64,000 nucleotides of DNA from DALYJJ01 sp033763935 (GTDB lineage Bacteria > Acidobacteriota > Terriglobia > Bryobacterales > Bryobacteraceae). Shown piece by piece: positions 33,705 to 40,422 of this stretch. Each line of letters begins with the position of its first letter. The first letter of the stretch is position 1. Location: the NCBI GenBank assembly GCA_033763935.1, contig JANRJO010000042.1:62001-126000 (forward strand), written 5' to 3'. The translations under genes were made by a program, and so were the position numbers. The notes under the pieces were generated by a model. The model was given only the letters and a program-made list of their open reading frames with translations. It ran no database searches and was not told where the DNA came from.

Positions 33705-35077
33705 GGCCGTTTGCCATATTGCTGCTAGTGGCGCCGGTGTTGCTCGCGCAGCGTACGCGGGGCGAGCTGCGTGAAATGAGCGGGCTGTTCGAATCGCTGG
33801 TGGAGCGCGTGGACCCGGCCGTGGTGCAGGTGATCACGCGCGGATTTGCGCCGGCGAGCGAGAGTAGTTTCACCGTGCAGACGCGGCGGGGGAGCGGCTC
33901 CGGAGTGATCGTAGATCCGTCGGGATACATCGTTACCAACGCGCATGTGGTCGGCGTGGCGAGGCGGGTGCAGGTGCTGCTGCCGCAGCCCGCAGCCGCG
34001 GACGCGCCGAAGCGGTCGATTCTGAAGCCGACCGGCAAGCTGTTGAACGCGGAGGTGGTGGGGCAGGACCGGCAGACGGACATCGCGGTGCTCAAGGTGG
34101 ATGCCGGACCGCTGACGGCGCTACCGTTTGGCGACTCGGAGGCGATCCGGCAGGGGCAGCTGGTGTTTGCGTTCGGCAGCCCGTTCGGGCTGGAGAACTC
34201 GGTGTCGCAGGGGGTGGTTTCGAGCGTGGCGCGGCAGGTGCGCTCGGAAGACACGATGATCTACGTGCAGACGGACGCTGCCATCAACCCCGGCAACAGC
34301 GGCGGGCCGCTGGTGGACACCGAAGGGCGAGTGGTGGGCATCAATACGTTCATCTTGAGCGACAGCGGAGCGAATACGGGGGTAGGCTTCGCGGCTCCGA
34401 GCAACATCGTTCGCACGGTATACGAACAGATCCGGAAATTTGGCCGCGTGCGGCGCGGGCAGATCGGTGTGATCGCGCAGACGATTACGCCCGGACTGGC
34501 GCATGCGTTGGATCTGCCGAGGGACTGGGGAGTGCTGCTCTCGGACGTGACGGATGGCAGTCCGGCGGCGGCGGCGGGGCTGGAGGTGAAGGACATCGTG
34601 CTGACGTTCAACGGGAAGCCGATGGAGAACGCGCGGCAGTTGGGCGTGAACATTTACGGGTCGGCGGGGGAGACGGTGACGCTCGAGATCCTGCGGCGGG
34701 GGCAGAAACTGGAGAAACGCGTGGCGGTGTTGGAGCGGCCGCGAGACCCGGATCGCATTCTCGGGCTGGTGAGCGGCGAGCGCAATCTGCTGGCCCGGCT
34801 GGGAATACTCGCGGTGGACGTGGACGAGAAGGTGACGCCGCTGCTGCCGCCGCTGCGCCGATTGTCGGGTGTGGTGGTGGCGGGAGTGGTGGCGGACGTG
34901 AGTGTCGACAATGATCGATTCCAGCCGGGTGACGTCATCTACGAGATCAACAATGTTCGCGTGAGTTCGCTCGCGGGGCTGCGGGAGCAGGTGGAGAAAC
35001 TGGGCCACGGGGTAGCCGTGGCCGCGTTTATCGAGCGGGCGGGGCAACTACAGTACTTGCTTCTCGAGCTGGAGTGA
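33701..35077 (+). CDS. HtrA/DegP-type S1C serine protease with two PDZ domains
   Basis: Exported quality-control protease of 458 residues: signal peptide (about 1-16), trypsin-like domain with the triad His82 (TNAHVVG), Asp127 (QTDIAVLK) and Ser200 (NPGNSGGPL), a first PDZ (about 265-350, GVLLSDVTDGSPAAAAGL) and a second, more divergent PDZ (about 370-455). Two PDZs are the DegP/DegQ arrangement. ATG 33701 overlaps the SDR stop by four bases. A single-PDZ relative is at 46855-48000. Confidence 0.93.
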   Translation: MRPFAILLLVAPVLLAQRTRGELREMSGLFESLVERVDPAVVQVITRGFAPASESSFTVQTRRGSGSGVIVDPSGYIVTNAHVVGVARRVQVLLPQPAAADAPKRSILKPTGKLLNAEVVGQDRQTDIAVLKVDAGPLTALPFGDSEAIRQGQLVFAFGSPFGLENSVSQGVVSSVARQVRSEDTMIYVQTDAAINPGNSGGPLVDTEGRVVGINTFILSDSGANTGVGFAAPSNIVRTVYEQIRKFGRVRRGQIGVIAQTITPGLAHALDLPRDWGVLLSDVTDGSPAAAAGLEVKDIVLTFNGKPMENARQLGVNIYGSAGETVTLEILRRGQKLEKRVAVLERPRDPDRILGLVSGERNLLARLGILAVDVDEKVTPLLPPLRRLSGVVVAGVVADVSVDNDRFQPGDVIYEINNVRVSSLAGLREQVEKLGHGVAVAAFIERAGQLQYLLLELE

Positions 35078-35081
35078 GCTG

Positions 35082-35273
35082 CTACTCGGCAGCTACCCCG
35101 AGGGACCTCGCCGCGCAGCGCAGCATGGTGAGAAACGATTCCACGCGGCGGACGACAGCGTCACAATCCGGGCAAACGCGAGCATGGGCTTCAAAGGCAG
35201 CGTGGGAAGCCGGGGTGAGCAGGTTCAGAAGGTAAGCTTCTGCAAGTTCCTCAACTTCAGGATTGCAGTGCAT
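35082..35273 (-). CDS. Mini zinc-finger (anti-sigma-factor-like) protein
   Basis: Protein of 63 residues. HARVCPDCDAVVRRVESFL carries the H-x3-C-x2-C pattern of zf-HC2 anti-sigma domains, and MHCNPEVEELAEAYLLNLL matches the preceding helix of that fold. There is no transmembrane segment and no sigma-factor gene nearby, unlike normal anti-sigma operons, so its partner is unknown. Convergent with the HtrA gene (4 bases between the stops). In minus-strand order it lies downstream of the two predicted small RNAs and the DnaA-box pair. Confidence 0.65.
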   Translation of the reverse strand: MHCNPEVEELAEAYLLNLLTPASHAAFEAHARVCPDCDAVVRRVESFLTMLRCAARSLGVAAE

Positions 35274-35318
35274 GGGTTAGGAGCTAGCGTGGCATGGTTG
35301 CGAGCGAGGCTGCAGGAT

Positions 35319-35377
35319 TTATCCACAAGTTCAATTGGTTCGCGCTGAGTGACATACGACGACGGTCCTGTGGATAA
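35319..35377. promoter_or_regulatory. Pair of inverted consensus DnaA boxes
   Basis: TTATCCACA at 35319-35327 and its exact reverse complement TGTGGATAA at 35369-35377 face each other across 41 bases. Both are perfect matches to the TTATNCACA DnaA-box consensus. No dnaA, dnaN or other replication gene is in the window, so this is not called an origin. A DnaA-regulated or DnaA-titrating site, or a plain inverted repeat, are the other readings. Confidence 0.45.
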
Positions 35378-35397
35378 CCTGTGGGCGATGGTGCAAA

Positions 35398-35500
35398 CGG
35401 GATAAGAGGCCCCGGGTTCTGGGATACCGAGGCCTCTTCAGAGGGGCTAGCGGGTAGCTGGGTCTACCCGCTGAGGGATGTATAAGTCTAAGTTGACTTA
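35398..35500 (-). ncRNA. Predicted small RNA, copy 1
   Basis: Read on the minus strand: a GACTTATACATCCCTC lead, a perfect 9-base-pair hairpin (35449-35472) with loop ACCCAG, an unpaired AGCCCCTCTGA, then a 12-base-pair stem (35404-35438) with one G-U pair and an 11-base loop, followed by TTATCCCGTTT as a weak terminator tail. The wobble pair would be an A-C mismatch on the plus strand, which supports the minus orientation. The same unit recurs at 35684-35790 with compensatory changes. The 5' end is uncertain; a TAAGTC/GACTTA stem lies at 35483-35500. Not matched to any known family by me. Confidence 0.6.
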
Positions 35501-35522
35501 ACGATTGCCCTATAAAGTGCAC

Positions 35523-35550
35523 TTCCCGTGCCAAAGCTCACGCACGGGAA
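35523..35550. repeat. 9-base inverted repeat between the small RNA units
   Basis: TTCCCGTGC at 35523-35531 and GCACGGGAA at 35542-35550 are exact reverse complements separated by 10 bases. No T-tract follows on either strand, so it is not a good terminator. It lies just upstream of small RNA copy 1 in minus-strand sense, where an operator would be expected. Confidence 0.6.
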
Positions 35551-35683
35551 ACGAACAAGATGCGGGCGGCTGGCGGGAGAAGTGTGGAGCAGAACGCGCA
35601 TTGGGTGCGGGCTGTGACGCACCCGGGTGGTGAACACTCGCAGCGGAGGGGGTGAACAACCGGATGGCCGGCGGTGAGGCCGC

Positions 35684-35790
35684 CCAAAAAGAGTAAAGCC
35701 CCGGGTCTGGGCTCCCGGGGCTTCTCAGAGGGGCTGGCGGGTAGCTGGGTCTACCCGCCGGGGGATGCATAAGTCATTACGACTTATTAT
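35684..35790 (-). ncRNA. Predicted small RNA, copy 2
   Basis: Sister of the unit at 35398-35500. On the minus strand: a GACTTATGCATCCCCC lead, a perfect 9-base-pair hairpin (35736-35759) with the same ACCCAG loop but a G-C closing pair in place of A-U, the same AGCCCCTCTGA linker, then a perfect 10-base-pair terminator stem AAGCCCCGGG/CCCGGGGCTT (35696-35723) followed by TTTACTCTTTTT. A 7-base-pair ATAAGTC/GACTTAT stem lies at the 5' side (35769-35787). An A-tract region upstream (35838-35857) could act as an UP element. The C-rich unpaired stretches are complementary to Shine-Dalgarno sequences. Confidence 0.65.
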
Positions 35791-35882
35791 GTGATCCAAG
35801 TATGGCACAGTTCCGGTGAAAAAGGTATATCTCTCCTAAACTATTTTTCTCTTTTTTGGGGGGGTACGGAAGTGCCTGGTGG

Positions 35883-36167
35883 TCAGCGGGAGAGACCGGC
35901 AATGAGGGCCACCAGATTCCAGGCGACCAGGCAGGCAAAGAAGAGGTTGGCGAACATCAGGAGGCGGAAGCGCCCGCCACGCCAGCACACGAACCCCAAG
36001 CCGAGCGCGACAACCTTGACGGACGCCAGACCCAGCCAGGGCGCTCCCAGAAGCACCATGGCGCCGCGCACCACCGGATTCCCTTCCTGCACACCACTGA
36101 GGAGGAAGGCCAGGGTTGTGAGGAAATCCAACACTTGCAGGTAAGTGTACGCGGCAAGGAGGTTCAT
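35883..36167 (-). CDS. Small membrane protein, DUF5658-like
   Basis: Protein of 94 residues with three predicted transmembrane helices. The motif LDFLTTLAFLLSGVQEGNPVV fits the D-x2-TT ... G-x2-E-x-NP pattern of DUF5658-type integral membrane proteins, whose function is not known. It is followed on the minus strand by the small-RNA region. Nothing in the sequence points to a substrate. Confidence 0.66.
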   Translation of the reverse strand: MNLLAAYTYLQVLDFLTTLAFLLSGVQEGNPVVRGAMVLLGAPWLGLASVKVVALGLGFVCWRGGRFRLLMFANLFFACLVAWNLVALIAGLSR

Positions 36168-36274
36168 CCACCGCCATTGTCGGCCGGAACGGCCACAAGT
36201 GGAAAGCCTGTCTGGTTCTATTCCCGGTTACGGGACATCCGGTACTACTGGAACTTTTGGACCATCCGTGGTGG

Positions 36275-36631
36275 TTACGCGTCCTCAATCACCACTTGCG
36301 GATCTTCAATATAGATTTCGCCGCCGACTTGGGCCGCGACCGTGTACTTATAGGTTCCGGTTTGCGCGGTCTCCCGGACCACGCCGGACACCTCGCCCCC
36401 CGCACCCCGGCGAAAGCCGACGGCGCCGACGGGCGATAAGGCGTCGAACTTGACGGTGAAGGCGCCGCCTTCGAAGACCCAGCGAATGGTCTGGCCCCGG
36501 CGCACCTTGATTTTCGGCGGCGAGACGAAGATGTCTCCGTCCTCGAACTTGATGATGACTTCCCGCGTTCCGTTGATCAATCGATTCCTCCGCCAAAGGG
36601 CCGCCCACCAGCGGCACAGTGCATTCCACAT
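36275..36631 (-). CDS. Hypothetical beta-sandwich protein
   Basis: Protein of 118 residues. After a tryptophan-rich N-terminus (MWNALCRWWAALWRR), residues about 24-116 form a cupredoxin-like strand pattern (VSPPKIKVRRGQTIRWVFEGG, GTYKYTVAAQVGGEIYIEDP) without the His/Cys/Met copper ligands. There is no clear signal peptide. It precedes nothing on its strand but follows the kinase gene by three bases in the same direction, so it is probably the last gene of the kinase unit. Function unknown. Confidence 0.6.
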   Translation of the reverse strand: MWNALCRWWAALWRRNRLINGTREVIIKFEDGDIFVSPPKIKVRRGQTIRWVFEGGAFTVKFDALSPVGAVGFRRGAGGEVSGVVRETAQTGTYKYTVAAQVGGEIYIEDPQVVIEDA

Positions 36632-36634
36632 GAG

Positions 36635-38827
36635 TTACCGCTTTCCAAGGGGGGCGCCCCGCCGCGCCATTACCCGATGATAGGCCGGATCGCGGCGAAG
36701 TTCCAGGAGTTCCGGGTCGTTTTCCAGCTCATACATCGAATGCCCGCCATCGACCAGGCGTTCGAGGAGCCGGAGAGCGTCGCCGCGCCGCCCGCACAGT
36801 TCGTTCACTAGGAGGAGGGCGTAGAGGACGGGAAAGGTCCGCGGTTCGAGACCCGCGGCGGCGGTGGTGGCCTCCTGCTTGCGGCCCTGCTTGGCGAGGT
36901 AGAGCGCGAGGCTTGCGCGGGCACGGTCGTCTTCGGGATGCGACTTGAGGCGGCCGGCAGCCAGCCGCGCCGCCAGCTGATAGGTTTCGGGGGCCTTTTT
37001 TTCGAGGCCGGCGGTCCATTTGTAAGCGTCGGCGAGATTGCCCCAATACACGAAGTCACCGGCGCCGTGATCGACGGCCTTTTCCATTGCGGAGACGGCG
37101 TCGCGAAAGCGTCCCTGAAAGAAGAGGAGGGTTCCCAGGTTGGAGTGAGCGGCGGCGGAGTCCGGCGTAATTTCGAGGCTCCGCTGGACGGCCCCGATGG
37201 CGTCCTCGTGGCGGCCGAGGAGGTGGTACACGGCGCTGAGATTGCGCAGCGCCAAGGCGTGCGTGGGTTCGAGCTGCAGGCCTTTCTCGAGGGCCTCGCG
37301 CGCCTCTTCCAGCCGGCCGAGCCGTGCGTACAAGGCCCCGAGCTGCACATGGGCGAGGGCGGACTTGGGCTCGAGGCGGATCGCCTCGTGGAGAACGGCC
37401 TCCGCCTCCTCGCGGCGGCTCGTTTCGAGGACCTGGGAAAGGTAGCAGCGAACCTCCGCGCTGCGCGGGTCCAGGTCGAGGGCGCGGCGCATGGCGCGCT
37501 CGGCGTCCTCCAGCTTGCCGTTCATGTGCAGGGCGCGGCCGAGGCTCAGCTGGGCCGCGGCGAGCTGCGGCGTGAGTTCCACGGCACGGCGGGCTTCGTC
37601 GAGGGCCATGCGCGCCCACTGCTGGTCTGCCCGTTCGCGATACCGCTGCACGTAGGCGCCGGCGAGCGCGGCGTGCGCCGAAGCGTAGTTCTCGTCGAGG
37701 TCGAGAGCCTGTTTCAGCGCCTCGATGCTCTGGTCCACGTGTCCCGGCTTGTAATGCTCCCTCAGCAGCGCGCGCGCCTTCTCAGTGAGTTCATGGGGGC
37801 CCGGGCCAAACCATCGATCGCGCGCTACGTCCGCGCCGTAGCGGGAGGCCAACAGCCACAAGCCCGCGGCTATGACGAGCGCCGCCACCGCCCAGAGAAC
37901 GACAAGCGGGACCCGACGACGTTCCGGGGCGGCCGGGCGCGGCATGGCCGGATACGAGTCGAGCGTCAAGGTGTCGGTGGCGGCGGTTGCCGATTCGTAT
38001 TCCGATAGCGCGCGGAGTTCGTCGGCGAACTGCTCCATCGATTGCAGCCGGCGCTCGGCGTTCTTCTCGAGCGCCTGTGAGAGCAACTGGTCGATTGGGG
38101 GCGGTAGCCCGGGCCGAAGGCGCGCGACGGGGGTGGGGTTGACCGTGTGGATCTTCTGGAGCACCGAGAGCGGGTTGTCGCCCGGGAAGGGGCGCTGCCC
38201 GCTCAGCATCTCGTAGAGCACGACGCCGAGGGAGAAAATGTCCGAGCGATGGTCCACCTCGGCGCCGCTGGCCTGTTCGGGAGACATGTAGCTGACGGTT
38301 CCGCTGACCAGGCCGGCCCCGGCGATGCTCATCGTGCCCTCGGCGTCGGGCGAAAGGGCGAGCCGCTTGGCGAGGCCGAAATCGAGGATCTTCACCAGGC
38401 CGTCGCCGCGAACCATGATGTTGCCCGGCTTGAGATCGCGGTGCACGATACCGGCCCGGTGAGCGACGGCAAGCGCGCCGGCGATCTGGAGCGCGATCTC
38501 CAGGGCGAGGGAGAGGGGCAGCCCGCGCGGTCCGATGAGTTCGCGGAGGGTTCGGCCCTCGACGCACTCCATCACCATGTAGTCGAACTCTTCTTCGCGC
38601 TCGATGGCGTAGATGGTGACGATGTTGGGATGGTTCAAAGCGGAGGCGGCGCGCGCCTCCTTAGCGAAGCGATGGCGGCGTGCGGGGTCGTCGCGCCACT
38701 CGGCGCTGAGGACCTTGAGGGCGACATCGCGGTGCAGGCGCGTGTCATGCGCCTTCCAGACTTCGCCCATGCCTCCGGTACCGAGCCTGCCGGTGACTTC
38801 GTAATGACCAAGCCGCTGGCTGATCAC
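36635..38827 (-). CDS. Transmembrane Ser/Thr protein kinase with TPR repeats
   Basis: PknB-type kinase of 730 residues. The cytosolic kinase domain (about 8-275) has the glycine loop GTGGMGEVW, Lys38, catalytic loop HRDLKPGN at 129-136, DFG at 149-151 and the activation segment SGTVSYMSPEQ, so it should be active. A single helix (about 308-328, VVLWAVAALVIAAGLWLLAS) is followed by an extracytoplasmic array of about nine tetratricopeptide repeats (about 370-690). The TPRs may sense protein partners in the envelope. Start GTG 38827 with GGAGG 7 bases upstream; TATACT (complement of 38855-38860) is a possible -10. Confidence 0.92.
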   Translation of the reverse strand: MISQRLGHYEVTGRLGTGGMGEVWKAHDTRLHRDVALKVLSAEWRDDPARRHRFAKEARAASALNHPNIVTIYAIEREEEFDYMVMECVEGRTLRELIGPRGLPLSLALEIALQIAGALAVAHRAGIVHRDLKPGNIMVRGDGLVKILDFGLAKRLALSPDAEGTMSIAGAGLVSGTVSYMSPEQASGAEVDHRSDIFSLGVVLYEMLSGQRPFPGDNPLSVLQKIHTVNPTPVARLRPGLPPPIDQLLSQALEKNAERRLQSMEQFADELRALSEYESATAATDTLTLDSYPAMPRPAAPERRRVPLVVLWAVAALVIAAGLWLLASRYGADVARDRWFGPGPHELTEKARALLREHYKPGHVDQSIEALKQALDLDENYASAHAALAGAYVQRYRERADQQWARMALDEARRAVELTPQLAAAQLSLGRALHMNGKLEDAERAMRRALDLDPRSAEVRCYLSQVLETSRREEAEAVLHEAIRLEPKSALAHVQLGALYARLGRLEEAREALEKGLQLEPTHALALRNLSAVYHLLGRHEDAIGAVQRSLEITPDSAAAHSNLGTLLFFQGRFRDAVSAMEKAVDHGAGDFVYWGNLADAYKWTAGLEKKAPETYQLAARLAAGRLKSHPEDDRARASLALYLAKQGRKQEATTAAAGLEPRTFPVLYALLLVNELCGRRGDALRLLERLVDGGHSMYELENDPELLELRRDPAYHRVMARRGAPLGKR

Positions 38828-38879
38828 GCGTGTTCCTCCGGGCCGATTAGGCCCAGTATAGCGGTTACATGACCCCCCG

Positions 38880-38908
38880 TTGACACGATTGCACGCCCGC
38901 CGTACAGT
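38880..38908 (+). promoter_or_regulatory. Sigma-70 promoter of the 45-residue membrane peptide gene
   Basis: A perfect TTGACA at 38880-38885, a 17-base spacer and TACAGT at 38903-38908 (four of six to consensus). Transcription would start about 25 bases before the ATG at 38941. It overlaps the putative promoter of the divergent kinase gene. Confidence 0.65.
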
Positions 38909-38940
38909 GTTCGAGTAGCATCGGCAAGGAGGGCAGTCCG

Positions 38941-39078
38941 ATGACCGATCGTCCTGGGCAGCGAGTGAAGGACGACAACGAACGGCTGCGAACCGTACTA
39001 GAGTTCGTGGCTGCGACCGGCGTCCTGACCATCATGGGAATTCTGATCTTCTCCGTGTTCACCTACCGTCCCCTGTAA
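38941..39078 (+). CDS. 45-residue single-pass membrane peptide
   Basis: Small gene with unusually good signals: a consensus-type promoter at 38880-38908 and a full AAGGAGGG ribosome site at 38926-38933, 7 bases before the ATG. The peptide has a charged N-terminal half (residues 1-18, with KDDNERLR) and one hydrophobic helix (about 19-40, VLEFVAATGVLTIMGILIF). It overlaps the 3' end of the convergent CCA-nucleotidyltransferase gene by 81 bases. Function unknown; it is divergent from the transmembrane kinase and could be a regulator or partner, which is speculation. Confidence 0.68.
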   Translation: MTDRPGQRVKDDNERLRTVLEFVAATGVLTIMGILIFSVFTYRPL

Positions 39079-40377
39079 CCAGCGGGAGCGGACGAACGCG
39101 AGGGCCTCTTCCCGCGTCTGCAGCGCGCCTTCGAGTTGGGCGTCTTCGACGGCGCGAAGGATCTCGCCGAAGAGCGGTCCCGGAGCGTAGCCGAGCTCGA
39201 TCAGGTCGCCACCGCGGAGGAGCGGCGCCGGCTCGAGTACTTCGCGCGAGTACTCCGCGAGCTTCTTACCTATGAATGCGTAGTTCTCCAAATTTCCGTG
39301 ACTCGCTTGACAGTCGATCCGGTGCAGTTCCAGGTGCTGGTCAAAAGCAGGCAGCCGCAGGAAGCGCTTGAGGGTGGCATCCCGCATCTGCCGCACGTCC
39401 TTGAACTTCATGTGCTGGGCGACGAGTTCGCGGACCTCCTCGATCTCGTGATGGGCGAACCGAAAGCGGGTCATGATAGCGGCGGCGATCGCGGCGCCCG
39501 TCTCCGCGTGGCCGTCGAAGCGGATGCGGTCGGCGATGCGGAACGTGGGAGGTTTGCCGACGTCGTGGAGCAGCGCGCCGAGGGCAAGGGTCGGTGTGGG
39601 ATGGTGCAGTTGCTCGAGGAGCATCAGGGTATGCGTCCACACATCGCCTTCCGGGTGGTACTCGGGCGGTTGGGCGACGCCCTTCATTGCCGCTACTTCC
39701 GGAAGGATGAGTTCGAGCAACCCGGTCTGATCGAGCAGTTCGAAACCGGTGCGGGCGCCGCCTTCGGTGAGGATGCGGACCAGTTCGTCGCGCACGCGTT
39801 CGGCGGCAATGAGCCGGATGGACGAACGTTCGGCGCGAATGGCCTCAAAGGTCTGAGGGTGGAGGGTGAAGCCGAGGCGCGCAGCGAAGCGCACGGCGCG
39901 GAGCATGCGGAGGTGATCCTCGCGGAAGCGCTCAAGAGGGTCGCCGATGGCTCGGAGGGTGCGGGAGTCGAGGTCGCGCCGTCCGCCCACGTAGTCATAA
40001 ACTTCGCCGGACAGCGGGTCGAGCATCAGGGCGTTGATGGTGAAATCGCGGCGCCGCGCGTCGGCTTCCGGTTCGCTCAAGAACTGCACGGATTCCGGGC
40101 GCCGGCCGTCGCGGTATGCATTGTCGCTGCGGAAGGTGGCGACTTCGGTGTCGCCGACGAGGACCACCCCGAAGTGGGCGCCGACAGCTTTCGAGCCGGG
40201 AAAGATCGAGAGGACGGCGTCGGGACGGGCGTCGGTAGCGACGTCGAAGTCCTGTGGCGGAGTGCCGAGAAGCAGATCACGGACGCAGCCGCCGACCAGC
40301 AGCGCGCGAAACCCCGACGCCCGCAGGCGTTCGATTACGCGGATGGCGGCGTGTCCTTCTGGGCTCCCGATCAACAT
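38998..40377 (-). CDS. cca: CCA tRNA nucleotidyltransferase / poly(A) polymerase family with HD domain
   Basis: Class II nucleotidyltransferase of 459 residues. The head has LVGGCVRDLLLG and the metal-binding DFDVATDA, followed by RRDFTINALMLD and the neck motif EDHLRMLRAVRFAARLG. An HD phosphohydrolase-like domain (about 235-330, WTHTLMLLEQL ... LLHDVGKP) follows. It should add or repair the CCA end of tRNA; poly(A) polymerase is the alternative within the family. The last ~25 residues (GTVGEHGEDQNSHD) look non-conserved and overlap the small membrane-peptide gene on the other strand. Confidence 0.88.
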   Translation of the reverse strand: MLIGSPEGHAAIRVIERLRASGFRALLVGGCVRDLLLGTPPQDFDVATDARPDAVLSIFPGSKAVGAHFGVVLVGDTEVATFRSDNAYRDGRRPESVQFLSEPEADARRRDFTINALMLDPLSGEVYDYVGGRRDLDSRTLRAIGDPLERFREDHLRMLRAVRFAARLGFTLHPQTFEAIRAERSSIRLIAAERVRDELVRILTEGGARTGFELLDQTGLLELILPEVAAMKGVAQPPEYHPEGDVWTHTLMLLEQLHHPTPTLALGALLHDVGKPPTFRIADRIRFDGHAETGAAIAAAIMTRFRFAHHEIEEVRELVAQHMKFKDVRQMRDATLKRFLRLPAFDQHLELHRIDCQASHGNLENYAFIGKKLAEYSREVLEPAPLLRGGDLIELGYAPGPLFGEILRAVEDAQLEGALQTREEALAFVRSRWLQGTVGEHGEDQNSHDGQDAGRSHEL

Positions 40378-40422
40378 CGTCCCTACTGAAATCGTAGAAT
40401 AGGAACTGGCTCCGGCTCACTG

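Larger units (their letters stand above)
35274..35882. other. 609-base intergenic region with repeated RNA-like structure
   Basis: No convincing protein gene. Contents from left to right: two inverted DnaA-type 9-mers (35319-35377), structured unit 1 (35398-35500), a 9-base inverted repeat (35523-35550), structured unit 2 (35684-35790) and an A/T-rich stretch ending in T6-G7 (35838-35864). Details are in the separate entries. Confidence 0.8.

Noticed and set aside
35319..35377. DnaA boxes considered as the chromosomal origin
   Set aside because: Only two boxes and no dnaA, dnaN, gidA or rpmH nearby, so the evidence does not support an origin call.
35404..35438. First hairpin of the repeat considered as a plus-strand terminator
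   Set aside because: On the plus strand the stem has an A-C mismatch and no T-tract follows; on the minus strand the pair is G-U and T-rich sequence follows in copy 2.
35331..35770. Two minus-strand frames (67 and 86 codons) sharing HPxAGRPSYPxAPL, looking like a small protein family
   Set aside because: The similarity is confined to the repeated RNA-like unit, where the changes keep base pairs and stems rather than codons; no ribosome sites.
35398..35790. Duplicated unit considered as a CRISPR remnant
   Set aside because: Only two units, 290 bases apart, of unequal sequence and with compensatory stem changes; no spacers of regular length and no cas genes.
35838..35864. T5/T6-G7 homopolymer run considered as a phase-variable tract
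   Set aside because: It lies outside any coding region and no promoter spacing depends on it in an obvious way.
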